The notes: a model not told the origin generated them from the sequence alone. Shown: positions 41,211 to 51,744, counted from the stretch's first letter. The stretch is 64,000 nucleotides of DNA from Prochlorococcus sp. AG-409-B13 (GCA_003216035.1 QCJM01000003.1:62001-126000); one strand, 5' to 3'. A program made the numbers and translations.

Positions 41211-43054
41211 TTGAAGTGAAATCGCCTGGGTTCAGAAAGGGTTTGTCCCCTCTTGAGCGGCGCCGAGGGCTTTATCTGCTCTTGGGAATAGGAATGATTC
41301 TTTGTCTTTGGCAATTAGGGAGTACTGGCTTAATAGATGAAACTCCGCCGCTTTTTGCTGCAGCTGGACGTGCGATGAGCACTACTGGTAACTGGCTTAC
41401 TCCGAAGGTGAATGGTTTAGATCGATTTGATAAGCCCCCACTTGTTTATTGGCTGATGGGAGTCGGGTATTCATTGCCTGGGCAGTCTTTATGGGATCCC
41501 TTGGGAACTTGGGCTGCGCGACTCCCGTCTGCACTTTCAACTTTATTGATGGTGCTTGTTCTTGGTGACACCGTTATGTGTTGGCCAAAGGAACATGACC
41601 CTTTCCCTCGCCGAACAGCTGTTGGAATTGCTCTGGCTTTTGCTCTATCTCCTTTGGTGATGATCTGGAGCCGCATTGCTGTTAGTGATGCTTTGCTTTG
41701 TAGCACTTTGGGTATTAGTTTGCTTCTTCAATGGCGACGTTACGCAGACCCAATAAGACACCCTTGGTGGTTGGCCTGGCTTGTATTGGGTTTTGCAGTT
41801 TTGACTAAAGGCCCTGTTGCATTAGTGCTAACTGCAATGATAATTATTTTGTTTGGTCTGCATCAAGGAGATTTTGCAAAGATATGGACAAGGTTGAAAC
41901 CTGTTTGTGGGTTGTTAATTACTGCTCTAATAAGCTTGCCTTGGTATTTGACTGAACTTTTGGTTGAGGGTAAACCTTTTTGGGATAGTTTTTTTGGATA
42001 TCATAATTTTCAGAGATTCACTTCTGTAGTTAATAGCCATTCTGAGCCTTGGTGGTTTTTTTTGCTTGTACTTATTGTGGCTTCTTTACCTTTTACCCCG
42101 TTGTTATTTCTGGGATTGATTAAGTCTTTATCTTTGCCATTTGATCAAAGTGATGATAATCATAAGAAACCAGATCAATCTCTTTTTTCTTTCGCAGCAT
42201 GTTGGCTATTGGCAATTTTGTTGTTCTTTACTTGTGCGGCTACAAAGCTCCCAAGTTATTGGCTCCCTGCTACTCCTGCGGCAGCTATTTTGATTGGGTG
42301 GTCAGGGGTTGGGGAGAGAAATAATCAATCAGGGGCTTTTTTTTCTTGGCTGATTGCAGTCCTATTTGCTTTTTTCTTGGCATTGATTTTTTGTCTATCA
42401 CCGCTTTGGATTGGAATAATTAATGATCCTGAGATGCCTACTTTGGCTATGGAACTGTTCAATAGTAATTTGCTAATAAGAGCCGCCTTTTATTTATTTT
42501 TAACTGCAATTTTTGGAAGTCTACTCTTGATTAGGAAAAAATCTGGGAAATTGATTGCCATGCAAATACCTTTGATTTTTTTTCAGCTATTTGTATTGTT
42601 CCCGATATGGACCCTCGCGGATAAGTTGCGCCAATTGCCATTGCGCCAGGCGGCACAGTTGATGGTTGAATCAAAGAAGGAGTATGAGCCTTTTGCAATG
42701 GTTGGTGCAGTAAAGCCTTCCTTGCATTTTTATACTGATGAGATGGTGATTTATGAGGGCCGTTCCCCAAGAGCTTTGGTGAATCTTGTAGATCGGTTGA
42801 ACACTGAAAAAAGACAAGGTTGGCAAGGTAAACCTGTTGGAGCAATAAATGCGTCTAGAACTGCTTTAGTTGTAATTGATAAGGACACTATTCAGAAAAG
42901 TCATTGGAAGGATCTTGACTATGAGGTTCTTGGCAAATTTAGTATTTATATTGTTTTGCGTATTGATAGACTGAGTCTGGAGAGTCGTTCAAAAGAGATT
43001 GTTCATTCAGGATTTAAACCAAATTGGAGGCTGCCTAGGCCGGAACGTTTTTAG
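41207..43054 (+). CDS. GT39/ArnT-like membrane glycosyltransferase
   Basis: LIDETPPLFAAAGRAMSTTGNWLTPKVNGLDRFDKPPLVYWLMG signature; multiple TM segments. Confidence 0.9.
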   Translation: MIEVKSPGFRKGLSPLERRRGLYLLLGIGMILCLWQLGSTGLIDETPPLFAAAGRAMSTTGNWLTPKVNGLDRFDKPPLVYWLMGVGYSLPGQSLWDPLGTWAARLPSALSTLLMVLVLGDTVMCWPKEHDPFPRRTAVGIALAFALSPLVMIWSRIAVSDALLCSTLGISLLLQWRRYADPIRHPWWLAWLVLGFAVLTKGPVALVLTAMIIILFGLHQGDFAKIWTRLKPVCGLLITALISLPWYLTELLVEGKPFWDSFFGYHNFQRFTSVVNSHSEPWWFFLLVLIVASLPFTPLLFLGLIKSLSLPFDQSDDNHKKPDQSLFSFAACWLLAILLFFTCAATKLPSYWLPATPAAAILIGWSGVGERNNQSGAFFSWLIAVLFAFFLALIFCLSPLWIGIINDPEMPTLAMELFNSNLLIRAAFYLFLTAIFGSLLLIRKKSGKLIAMQIPLIFFQLFVLFPIWTLADKLRQLPLRQAAQLMVESKKEYEPFAMVGAVKPSLHFYTDEMVIYEGRSPRALVNLVDRLNTEKRQGWQGKPVGAINASRTALVVIDKDTIQKSHWKDLDYEVLGKFSIYIVLRIDRLSLESRSKEIVHSGFKPNWRLPRPERF

Positions 43055-43122
43055 CTTGCAATAGTCTTTTTAAATGCTTGGTTGGTTAGTTTCTACCCTT
43101 GAAATATTTGGTTTATTTGGAG

Positions 43123-43647
43123 TTATTCAAAAAGCTCTTTTCTTCTACAAAAGCTGCATTTATCCCACAAGGCTATCTCTCCCGCAGGAGAAGGCCTTTT
43201 GCAAATGTTGCAGGTAGCCATTCCATGTATGTCAACACGACTTGGATGTTTGTCCCAAATGTTTTTTTCGCTTTCACCTTTTTCTTTTTTATGTCCTGGG
43301 TGGTGTTGTTGAATCTTTAGCTCTCTTATCTCATGGCCAGCGGCTTTGATCGTTGCTAAAAGTTGAGAACGATTGTATTGAAGTGCTTGTCTCCATTGTG
43401 GGTGACTGGCACCAATGGTTAGGATTCCTCTACGAAGACTTATTGGCTGACAATTTTTGGAAAGTTGGCTGCCTGCAAGTTCAGACCAATTCTCCCAAAT
43501 CCCTGCAAGGCTTCCATTCCTTTCCCAAGATTTCTTTAACTTGTTGAGGCAGCTTGAAATGTCCGAGACTGGTTGTAAAGGTGCTTCTTGGAGTAATTCA
43601 CCTTTGCCGAAACGTTTTCGTTGATTTTTTGGGGCTAAGGCCATCAC
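43123..43647 (-). CDS. DUF721/DciA-like protein with C-terminal zinc ribbon
   Basis: DciA-like SGLAGIWENWSELAG-type core and GILTIGASHPQWRQALQYNRSQLLATI; C-terminal CNIC-x14-CSFC zinc ribbon. Confidence 0.75.
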   Translation of the reverse strand: MMALAPKNQRKRFGKGELLQEAPLQPVSDISSCLNKLKKSWERNGSLAGIWENWSELAGSQLSKNCQPISLRRGILTIGASHPQWRQALQYNRSQLLATIKAAGHEIRELKIQQHHPGHKKEKGESEKNIWDKHPSRVDIHGMATCNICKRPSPAGEIALWDKCSFCRRKELFE

Positions 43648-43710
43648 AACACTTTAGGTGGAGTATTCGACTAGGCCCGCTAGCCTCATTGAGGCCTTAA
43701 CTAATGATCT

Positions 43711-44505
43711 ATGGGCTTCTTTGACCGGTTAAGTCGCTTGCTTCGAGCAAATCTCAATGATCTTGTAAGTAAGGCAGAAGACCCTGTGAAAATTCTTGAT
43801 CAGTCGGTTGCAGATATGCAGTCCGATTTGGTCAAGCTTCGCCAAGCAGTATCCATGGCAATTTCGAGTCAAAAGAGACTTCGAAATCAAGCTGAGCAAG
43901 CACAAGGGCAGGTTACAACCTGGTATCAGAGAGCTGAATTAGCTCTGCAGAAAGGCGAAGAGGATCTTGCTCGAGAAGCTCTCACTCGACGAAAGACTTT
44001 TCAAGAATCTGTGGCGACTCTTAATAGCCAACTAAAAGGGCAGGAAGGTCAAGTTGAAATGTTGAAGCGAAGCCTCATTGCTCTTGAAGGCAAGATTGCT
44101 GAGGCAAAAACTAAGAAGGATATGCTCAAAGCTCGAGCGCAGGCGGCTCAAGCTCAGCAGCAGCTTCAAAGTGCTGTTGGAAATATGGGTACCAATTCTG
44201 CAATGGCTGCCTTTGAGCGTATGGAAGATAAGGTTCAAGCTTTAGAGGCTTCTAGCCAAGCTTCGGCAGAACTTGCAGGTGCTGATTTGGAGAGTCAGTT
44301 CGCTGCTTTAGAGGGTGGGGATGATGTTGATGATGAATTAAGTGCTCTTCGAAAGAAACTTCAAGGTGGAGCAGAGGCTGTGGCTTTGCCTCCTTCAGAG
44401 CAACCCTCGCATGAAGATAAGGCTGCGGATCAGGTTCAGACAGTAAAGGTGTCCGAGGTTGACGCTGATCTTGAAGAGCTAAGACGCTCTATTGATAAGC
44501 TTTGA
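43711..44505 (+). CDS. vipp1: PspA/IM30 family protein, Vipp1 type
   Basis: MGFFDRLSRLLRANLNDLVSKAEDPVKILDQSVADMQ; extra C-terminal helix VDADLEELRRSIDKL characteristic of Vipp1. Confidence 0.92.
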   Translation: MGFFDRLSRLLRANLNDLVSKAEDPVKILDQSVADMQSDLVKLRQAVSMAISSQKRLRNQAEQAQGQVTTWYQRAELALQKGEEDLAREALTRRKTFQESVATLNSQLKGQEGQVEMLKRSLIALEGKIAEAKTKKDMLKARAQAAQAQQQLQSAVGNMGTNSAMAAFERMEDKVQALEASSQASAELAGADLESQFAALEGGDDVDDELSALRKKLQGGAEAVALPPSEQPSHEDKAADQVQTVKVSEVDADLEELRRSIDKL

Positions 44506-44592
44506 TGCTTGTTTTCAAAAGGCCTTATGCGCATTGATAGTTAGTTTATTCAATTTGCTTTGTTGTAAGAAAAACTTACGAAATTGTAAGTT

Positions 44593-44620
44593 GAATAAAG
44601 GTTTTTGAACCTCTTTATTC
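44593..44620. promoter_or_regulatory. hairpin GAATAAAGG-tttttgaa-CC(T)CTTTATTC in intergenic leader
   Basis: Read directly; lies between vipp1 and the aminotransferase gene, with an adjacent smaller CTTAC/GTAAG repeat. Confidence 0.5.
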
Positions 44621-44644
44621 CCATGGCATATTTCTAGGATAGTT

Positions 44645-45841
44645 ATGGTTGGCTCTAAACGTCTCGATCTATTAGGGAAAGGAGTTTTTGCACGTAATGA
44701 TCTTCGTAAACAAAAATATAAAAGCTCTAGATATAAAAATAAGACCCTTCCTCTTATTGACTTATCACTTGGCTCGACAGATCTTTTGCCACCTTCTGTT
44801 GTTCTTCAGGCAATTAATCAATCCTTGTTAAAACCAGATAGCTCTTCTTACTGCCTTCATGCTGCTACTCGACCATTTAGGGAAGCTGTGACAGCTTGGA
44901 GTGAAAAACGTTTTGGCGTAAGAGTTGATCCAGATAAAGAAGTTTTGCTCTTGGTTGGTTCTCAGGAAGGGACTGCGCACTTGCCCTTGGCATTAATGAA
45001 CCCTGGTGATTCTGGCTTGATACTTGACCCTTCTTACCCTTCTCATAAGGGTGGACTTGTGCTTGCAGATGCCCATATTGAGAGACTTTTGATAAAACCA
45101 GACGATGGCTGGAAGCCAGACTTCTCTTCATTGACTAAGACTCAATGGGATCAGTTGAAGATGATGGTTTTTGGGTATCCTCATAACCCCACAGCTGTTG
45201 TTGGTTCTCAGAGCTGGCTTCAAGAAGCTATGGATTTTGGGGTAAACCATCAGGTTGTTATTGCACATGACAATCCTTACGTGGATCTTGCCCTGGAAGG
45301 AGATGCGCCTGCTTTATTACTTTGCGATGGTTGGAAAGAATGTGGGATTGAGTTTTTTTCTTTCTCCAAGGCATGGAGCATGGGTGGTTTTAGGCTTGCC
45401 TTTGCTATAGGTGCAGAACCTTTGGTGACTGCTCTTCGAAATATTAAAAGTGTTGTTGATTTTAATCAATCTTTGGCTTTGCAAAGTGGAGCTATAGCTG
45501 CTCTCTCGAAAGCTATAGATTGGCCAAATAATGTCATCGAAATATATAAAGATAGGAGAGATAGAGCAATTGATTTGTTGGAAAATATTGGTTGGAAGGT
45601 GCCTGTTCCGTCAATGGCTTTTTATCTTTGGATGCCTATCCCTTCTTGGGCTAAGAGTAGAGGTTGGGGGGATGAATCCCTGTCTTCAAAACTTCTTAAA
45701 GATACTGGCGTTTCCTTAACCCCTGGTTCTGGATTTGGAGTCGGTGGTGAAGGTTGGCTTCGCTTGGCTTTAGTTCGTCCTGTGGATGAATTAGAAGAAG
45801 CAATTGCTCGAATTGCCTCTTGGTGGAATGCGCATAGCTGA
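44645..45841 (+). CDS. class I/II PLP-dependent aminotransferase
   Basis: DLSLGSTDLLPP, FGYPHNPTAVV, SFSKAWSMGGFRLAFAIG (PLP lysine). Confidence 0.88.
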   Translation: MVGSKRLDLLGKGVFARNDLRKQKYKSSRYKNKTLPLIDLSLGSTDLLPPSVVLQAINQSLLKPDSSSYCLHAATRPFREAVTAWSEKRFGVRVDPDKEVLLLVGSQEGTAHLPLALMNPGDSGLILDPSYPSHKGGLVLADAHIERLLIKPDDGWKPDFSSLTKTQWDQLKMMVFGYPHNPTAVVGSQSWLQEAMDFGVNHQVVIAHDNPYVDLALEGDAPALLLCDGWKECGIEFFSFSKAWSMGGFRLAFAIGAEPLVTALRNIKSVVDFNQSLALQSGAIAALSKAIDWPNNVIEIYKDRRDRAIDLLENIGWKVPVPSMAFYLWMPIPSWAKSRGWGDESLSSKLLKDTGVSLTPGSGFGVGGEGWLRLALVRPVDELEEAIARIASWWNAHS

Positions 45842-46592
45842 GTCATGGACAGGTGCTGCGGCTGTGGCACGTCAATGGAGAAAAAGTTCTCTAGTAAAAA
45901 GACCATGGCAATTGCGATGGAAGCCTATTTGCGCAAGCACTGAGACCGCCTTGTCTATTTGGCTGAGGGATAAACCTTTGATCAAAAAACAACCCCGAGC
46001 TTTGTTCGCAGGTCGTCAAACTTGTGGGAGAGGACAATATGGCAGGTTTTGGAGCTCACCTGTTGGTGGAGTGTGGATGAGTGCAGCATTCCCTTGTGAT
46101 GAGTTGAAGCATTCTTCTGTGGGTTTGCTTGGGTTGGCGGTTGCTGTGGCATTAGCGGAACGTATTGAGCTGAAGGGGGTAGATGTTTATATCAAGTGGC
46201 CTAATGATTTAGTAGTGGCAAATAGAAAGTTGGCTGGTGTGTTACCAAGATTGGTTCATCGTGGATCTGATTTGGTTGCGGCTCGAATAGGTATTGGTCT
46301 AAATGTTTGCAATAGAGTGCCAGTCGAAGGTGTCTCATTAGCAGAGATTCTTCGCCGAGGAGTATGTCACCCTGTCGCTTGGGCGGCAGAAGTTCTTCTC
46401 GCAATGGATAGGGCAATGGATTTAGTGAGTGATGCAAATAATGTTTGTATTCAGGCAGAGAATCGCCTTGCTTCAAGGTTGGTAAATGACCCTGAGACTG
46501 GAGAAGAATGGCAGATAAGCAAGATAGAAATAAATGGATCCTTAAGAGTTAAAAAGGCATCCATAGAAAGAGTATGGACTAGATGGAGTTGA
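45828..46592 (+). CDS. birA: biotin-[acetyl-CoA-carboxylase] ligase
   Basis: AGRQTCGRGQYGRFWSSPVGGVWMSAAFP, YIKWPNDLVVANRKLAGVLPRLV; ATG at 45828 overlaps the end of the aminotransferase gene. Confidence 0.88.
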   Translation: MRIAESWTGAAAVARQWRKSSLVKRPWQLRWKPICASTETALSIWLRDKPLIKKQPRALFAGRQTCGRGQYGRFWSSPVGGVWMSAAFPCDELKHSSVGLLGLAVAVALAERIELKGVDVYIKWPNDLVVANRKLAGVLPRLVHRGSDLVAARIGIGLNVCNRVPVEGVSLAEILRRGVCHPVAWAAEVLLAMDRAMDLVSDANNVCIQAENRLASRLVNDPETGEEWQISKIEINGSLRVKKASIERVWTRWS

Positions 46593-47310
46593 ATTTATTT
46601 GACTCTTTTTTGGTTGATATTTCTACTACTTTCCCATCGCTAAACCTAACGATCTTTTTTGCCCTATTAGCCACATTATCTTCATGTGTTACAAGCACAA
46701 GTGTTATGCCTTGAATATGAAGTTCATCGAATAAGTCTAGAACATCTTCAGTCGTTTTTGTATCAAGCGCTCCTGTGGGCTCGTCTGCAAGTAATAACGT
46801 AGGTTGATTAATTATCGCTCGTGCAATTGCTACCCGTTGTTGTTGTCCGCCTGATAGCTGGTTAGGACGGTTTGGCATCCTTTCACTAAGGCCTACTCGC
46901 TCAAGAGCCTCTTTGGCTTTGGCTTCCCGCTTGGTTGGAGGTACCCCTGCATAAATCATCGGAAGCATTACATTCTCAAGGGCAGTGGCTTCTGGTAAAA
47001 GATGAAATTGTTGAAAAACAAATCCAAGCTGTTGATTCCGAAGATCTGCTAAGGAATCGTCATCTAAATCTTCAACAGCTAAACCGTTGAGTTTATAGCT
47101 GCCATGTGTAGGTCTATCTAGGCAGCCTAAAATATTCATTGCAGTGCTTTTTCCGGAACCACTAGCTCCCATGACGGCTAGATATTCTCCTTGATTGATT
47201 TCAAGATTTATTTGATCTAATGCCTTCACAAGCAAGGAGCCTTGTCCATAAAATTTGCTAACTTTTGTGAGCTTGGCAACTGGGTTAATTGCTTGCATTT
47301 GATTAGCCAA
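46579..47310 (-). CDS. ABC transporter ATP-binding protein, LolD/MacB type
   Basis: [59 protein letters not shown]. Confidence 0.92.
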   Translation of the reverse strand: MANQMQAINPVAKLTKVSKFYGQGSLLVKALDQINLEINQGEYLAVMGASGSGKSTAMNILGCLDRPTHGSYKLNGLAVEDLDDDSLADLRNQQLGFVFQQFHLLPEATALENVMLPMIYAGVPPTKREAKAKEALERVGLSERMPNRPNQLSGGQQQRVAIARAIINQPTLLLADEPTGALDTKTTEDVLDLFDELHIQGITLVLVTHEDNVANRAKKIVRFSDGKVVEISTKKESNKFNSI

Positions 47311-48874
47311 GAGAACCTTGATGTCCTAATGCGATTGCTTGTTGAAGTAGAGGTGTCCCTGAAACAGCATTGTTAGCCCATTGAAAGAGAGGGTTAGAGA
47401 GTATTCCCCCAACTGCAGTTAAAAATACACATGTCACGAGAGCAACTCTTATTGGAGGCATCCCGATTGTTTCCCATTGAATTTTTGGATAGTCTTTAAC
47501 TATTTCTGATGCCTCTTGAGGTTCTTTTACTACCATCATTTTAATGACAGAGATGTAGTAATAAATAGAGATAACTGAAGTAATAAGACCAACAATTACA
47601 AGTAAATATTGTTGATCCGCCCAGCCGGCAAAGAAAAGATAGATCTTGCCAAAGAATCCAAGCATGGGAGGGATCCCTCCCAGGGAAAGGAGGCAGAGGC
47701 TTAGTCCTAGTGTTATTAAGGGATCTTTTTGATAAAGGCCTGCATAATCTGAAATTCGATCACTGCCTGTTCGTATTGAGAAGAGGATTATGCAGGCAAA
47801 AGCACCAAGATTCATGAAAAGATATGCAGCCATATAAAGAACCATTGCCGCAAATCCTTCTTCGGTTCCACATACAAGGCCGATCATTACAAAACCTGCT
47901 TGGCCTATAGAGCTGTAGGCAAGCATCCTTTTCATAGAAGTTTGTGCTAGTGCAACAACGTTGCCTAGGGTCATGCTTAGGACAGCCAGTACCGTGAAAA
48001 GTAGCTTCCATTGGCTATCAAAAGCGCTGAAGCATCCAACCAGAAGTCTTAATGCAAGGGCGAAGCCAGCGGCTTTGGAGCCAACAGATAAAAAAGCGAC
48101 TACTGGGGTTGGAGAGCCTTCGTAAACGTCTGGTGTCCATTGATGAAAAGGGACTGCAGCGATTTTGAAAGCAACTGTTGCGAGCACAAAGACTAATGCC
48201 AATGCCGCCACGGGAGTTGGGCTAGAAAGCAGTGATACGCCTATTTCTTCGAGGTTTGTAGTGCCACTTATTCCATAGAGAAGTGAAGCTCCGTATAGAA
48301 ATACTGCAGCAGCTGCCGATCCGATAAGTAAATATTTGAGAGCAGCCTCAGAACTTCTTGCATCCCTCTTCATATATCCCGAAAGTAGATAGCTCGCGAC
48401 AGAAAGAGTCTCTAGAGAAACAAAAACACTAACGAGATCTGTTGCGCCACATAAGAGCATTGCTCCCAGCGTCGCAGCAAGAAGAATGGCTGCATATTCA
48501 CCTACAGGACTGCCGCTTTGCTCTGCATATCGCCAGCTAATCAGCAAAGAGATGAGTGTTGAAAGAGCAATGACAGCTCTAAATGCAATTGCAAGATTGT
48601 CTGCAAGGAAAGCACCTAGGAATGATGGCTCGAGAGGGCCATTCCATTGCATGGCAAGCAGGACTAGTGAAATTGATAGCCCTGCATAACAAATTGGTGG
48701 GGCCCATCTGGCAGCTGCTTTTTCACCGGCGAGGTCAACCATTAATGTCCCTAGCATGGCTAAAAGGACAAATGCTTCTGGAGCTATGGCATTTGCATTT
48801 AGCCCCATGCTGAGCAGCTCCGCAGGAGTTTCCATTCCCTGGGTGATAAAAAGATGTGCACCCATTTCAGGCAT
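47303..48874 (-). CDS. ndhB: NAD(P)H-quinone oxidoreductase subunit 2
   Basis: NuoN/NdhB architecture; [53 protein letters not shown]. Confidence 0.95.
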   Translation of the reverse strand: MPEMGAHLFITQGMETPAELLSMGLNANAIAPEAFVLLAMLGTLMVDLAGEKAAARWAPPICYAGLSISLVLLAMQWNGPLEPSFLGAFLADNLAIAFRAVIALSTLISLLISWRYAEQSGSPVGEYAAILLAATLGAMLLCGATDLVSVFVSLETLSVASYLLSGYMKRDARSSEAALKYLLIGSAAAAVFLYGASLLYGISGTTNLEEIGVSLLSSPTPVAALALVFVLATVAFKIAAVPFHQWTPDVYEGSPTPVVAFLSVGSKAAGFALALRLLVGCFSAFDSQWKLLFTVLAVLSMTLGNVVALAQTSMKRMLAYSSIGQAGFVMIGLVCGTEEGFAAMVLYMAAYLFMNLGAFACIILFSIRTGSDRISDYAGLYQKDPLITLGLSLCLLSLGGIPPMLGFFGKIYLFFAGWADQQYLLVIVGLITSVISIYYYISVIKMMVVKEPQEASEIVKDYPKIQWETIGMPPIRVALVTCVFLTAVGGILSNPLFQWANNAVSGTPLLQQAIALGHQGSLG

Positions 48875-49002
48875 GGCGAAACCAGGTAAATACTGCTTTC
48901 AAGACTGTAGCTACGTTACTAATTGAGTCTTTGTATTTGGTGTTGATCTATGCAGTTTCCTGGTCGGTGCGATAGATAGGAAGAAAGGTTATAAGTTCGC
49001 CT

Positions 49003-51744
49003 GTGGCGCAAACTCTAGTTATCGTTGAAAGTCCAACAAAGGCAAGAACCATTCGTGGGTTCCTGCCAAAGGACTTCCTAGTAGAAGCTTCGATGGGGCA
49101 TGTCCGAGATTTGCCCAACAATGCCAGCGAGATTCCTGCGGCCCACAAGGGGCAGAAATGGTCAAGTCTTGGAGTTAACACGACTTCAGACTTTGAACCT
49201 TTGTATGTGGTTCCAAAGGATAAAAAGAAGGTTGTTAAGGATTTGAAGGCAGCTTTAAAGGGGGCAACTCAACTCCTTCTGGCTACTGATGAAGATAGAG
49301 AGGGGGAGAGTATTAGTTGGCATCTCCTTCAGCTCCTTTCTCCTAAGGTCCCTGTAAAACGTTTGGTTTTTCATGAGATAACAAGAGAGGCAATTGGAAA
49401 GGCGCTTGATCAGACAAGAGATCTGGATATGGAATTGGTTCATGCGCAGGAAACCAGAAGGATCCTGGACCGCTTAGTTGGCTATACCCTGTCACCGCTT
49501 CTCTGGAAGAAGGTTGCATGGGGTCTCTCAGCAGGCAGGGTTCAGTCAGTTGCGGTGAGACTATTAGTTCAGCGTGAGCGAGCTCGTAGAGCTTTTCGAA
49601 GTGGCAGTTTTTGGGATCTCAAGGCGACTCTTAAAAAGGGGGAACATAGTTTTGAGGCGAAATTAAACAGTATCTCTGATCAAAAGGTTGCTAGTGGTTC
49701 TGACTTTGATGAAGCGACTGGAGAACTAAAAGAAGGAAGTAAAGTTCGCTTGATTACTGAGAAAGAAGCCAGGGCACTTTCTGAGAAATTTCGCTCAGCA
49801 ACTTGGGAAGTTCATAATGTTGAGGAAAAGCCTACGGTTCGAAAGCCTGTCCCTCCATTTACGACCAGTACTCTTCAACAGGAATCTAATCGAAAGTTAA
49901 GGCTATCTGCGCGAGAAACTATGCGCTGCGCTCAGGGCCTTTATGAGCGAGGTTTTATTACTTACATGCGTACAGATTCGGTCCATTTGTCTAACCAGGC
50001 AATTGAAGCTGCACGTAAATGTGTGACTTCTAAATATGGCCTTGAATATTTAAGTAAAAGTGCTCGCCAGTTCAGTACAAAGGCTCGCAATGCTCAGGAG
50101 GCGCATGAAGCGATTAGACCTGCTGGGGAAACTTTTCGAACTCCTAATGAAACTGAGCTTAATGGGCGCGATTTGGCTCTTTATGAACTTATTTGGAAAC
50201 GAACAGTTGCTAGTCAAATGGCTGAGGCTCGACTGACAATGGTTGGTATTGATCTAATTGTTGGGGAAGCCTCTTTCCGCTCTACAGGAAAGCGAATCGA
50301 CTTCCCAGGATTTTTTCGTGCTTATGTTGAAGGTACTGATGACCCAGAAGCTGCACTCGAAGGTCAGGAGGTATTTTTGCCACCTTTAGCCGTAGGTGAG
50401 ATCCCTGAAGCTAAGGATGTTGAAGCTTTAGGACATCAGACTCAACCACCTGCTCGTTATAGCGAAGCTTCACTCGTCAAAATGCTGGAGAAAGAAGGTA
50501 TAGGTAGACCTTCTACATATGCGAGCATTATTGGCACAATTGTAGATCGTGGATATTCAACACTGCAGAACAATTCATTGACTCCAAGCTTCACTGCGTT
50601 TGCAGTTACGGCATTATTGGAAGAGCATTTCCCTGACTTGGTTGATACAAGTTTTACCGCCAGAATGGAATCAACTTTAGATGAAATATCTACTGGAAAG
50701 GTTAAATGGCTACCTTATTTAGAGGGTTTTTATAAAGGTGAAAGTGGCCTGGAAAATCAAGTTCAACAAAGAGAAGGAGATATTGATCCAGGGGCGTCAA
50801 GAACTATTGACTTGGAAGGTCTCCCTTGTGTTGTTCGAATAGGTCGATTTGGAGCTTACCTTGAATCAAAGCGTGTAGGCAAAGATGGTGAGGAGGAGTT
50901 AATTAAGGCCACACTTCCACAAGAAATAACTCCTGCAGATTTAGATGAGGATAAAGCTGAACTTATTCTTAAGCAAAAGGCAGATGGACCAGAGTCTTTG
51001 GGATTAGATCCTGAAACTGGTGAGAAGATTTATTTGCTTTTTGGTCAATACGGCCCATATGTTCAAAGAGGTGAAGTTAGTGAGGAGATTCCAAAACCAA
51101 AGCGAGCTTCTTTACCTAAAGGGAAAAAACCAGAAGAGTTAAGTATTGAGGAGGCCCTTGGCTTGTTGAGATTGCCTAGATTGCTTGGGGAACATCCTGA
51201 TGGAGGAAAGATTCAGGCAGGCCTAGGTCGCTTTGGACCATATGTGGTTTGGAGCAAGGGGAAAGGGGAGAAGGATTACCGTTCTTTAAAGGCAGAGGAT
51301 GATGTTCTTGAAGTGGACTTTGCTCGTGCAATTGAGTTGTTATCTATGCCTAAAAGAGGAAGAGGAGGCAGGACAGCACTAAAGGATTTAGGGACTCCTG
51401 ATGGAAGCGATGAAAAAATTCAGATATATGACGGTCCATATGGTCTTTATGTAAAGCAAGGCAAGCTAAATGCTTCTTTGCCAGAAGGAAAGAGTGCCGA
51501 TGCGGTCTCACTCGAAGAGGCTATTGAATTATTGGAAGCAAAGGCCGCCAGTAAAAAGTCAAGTCGTAGTAAGAGCACTACAAAGAAATCTACAAAGAAA
51601 TCTACAAAGAAATCTACAAAGAAATCTACGGAGATTATTTCTAAAAAATCTACTAAACCGGCTTCTAGAAAACCACCCTCGATAACTAAATCAGGCCGTT
51701 TAAGAGCCAGTGCTGTGAGAGTTATAAAGCCAGGTGATGGCTGA
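49003..51744 (+). CDS. topA: DNA topoisomerase I with lysine-rich C-terminal tail
   Basis: TLVIVESPTKARTIRGFL, TDEDREGESISWHL, GFITYMRTDSVHLS active site, IGRPSTYASII. Confidence 0.97.
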   Translation: MAQTLVIVESPTKARTIRGFLPKDFLVEASMGHVRDLPNNASEIPAAHKGQKWSSLGVNTTSDFEPLYVVPKDKKKVVKDLKAALKGATQLLLATDEDREGESISWHLLQLLSPKVPVKRLVFHEITREAIGKALDQTRDLDMELVHAQETRRILDRLVGYTLSPLLWKKVAWGLSAGRVQSVAVRLLVQRERARRAFRSGSFWDLKATLKKGEHSFEAKLNSISDQKVASGSDFDEATGELKEGSKVRLITEKEARALSEKFRSATWEVHNVEEKPTVRKPVPPFTTSTLQQESNRKLRLSARETMRCAQGLYERGFITYMRTDSVHLSNQAIEAARKCVTSKYGLEYLSKSARQFSTKARNAQEAHEAIRPAGETFRTPNETELNGRDLALYELIWKRTVASQMAEARLTMVGIDLIVGEASFRSTGKRIDFPGFFRAYVEGTDDPEAALEGQEVFLPPLAVGEIPEAKDVEALGHQTQPPARYSEASLVKMLEKEGIGRPSTYASIIGTIVDRGYSTLQNNSLTPSFTAFAVTALLEEHFPDLVDTSFTARMESTLDEISTGKVKWLPYLEGFYKGESGLENQVQQREGDIDPGASRTIDLEGLPCVVRIGRFGAYLESKRVGKDGEEELIKATLPQEITPADLDEDKAELILKQKADGPESLGLDPETGEKIYLLFGQYGPYVQRGEVSEEIPKPKRASLPKGKKPEELSIEEALGLLRLPRLLGEHPDGGKIQAGLGRFGPYVVWSKGKGEKDYRSLKAEDDVLEVDFARAIELLSMPKRGRGGRTALKDLGTPDGSDEKIQIYDGPYGLYVKQGKLNASLPEGKSADAVSLEEAIELLEAKAASKKSSRSKSTTKKSTKKSTKKSTKKSTEIISKKSTKPASRKPPSITKSGRLRASAVRVIKPGDG
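51580..51627 (+). repeat. four perfect 12-bp tandem repeats (ACAAAGAAATCT) inside topA
   Basis: Read directly; encodes (TKKS)4 in the basic C-terminal tail. Confidence 0.95.

Noticed and set aside
51580-51627. Short tandem repeats considered as a possible CRISPR
   Set aside because: Adjacent 12-bp units without spacers, in frame inside topA.
51470-51685. 71-aa ORF with NLQRNLQRNLQRNLRR repeats
   Set aside because: Alternative frame of the 12-bp repeats in topA; not a separate repeat protein.
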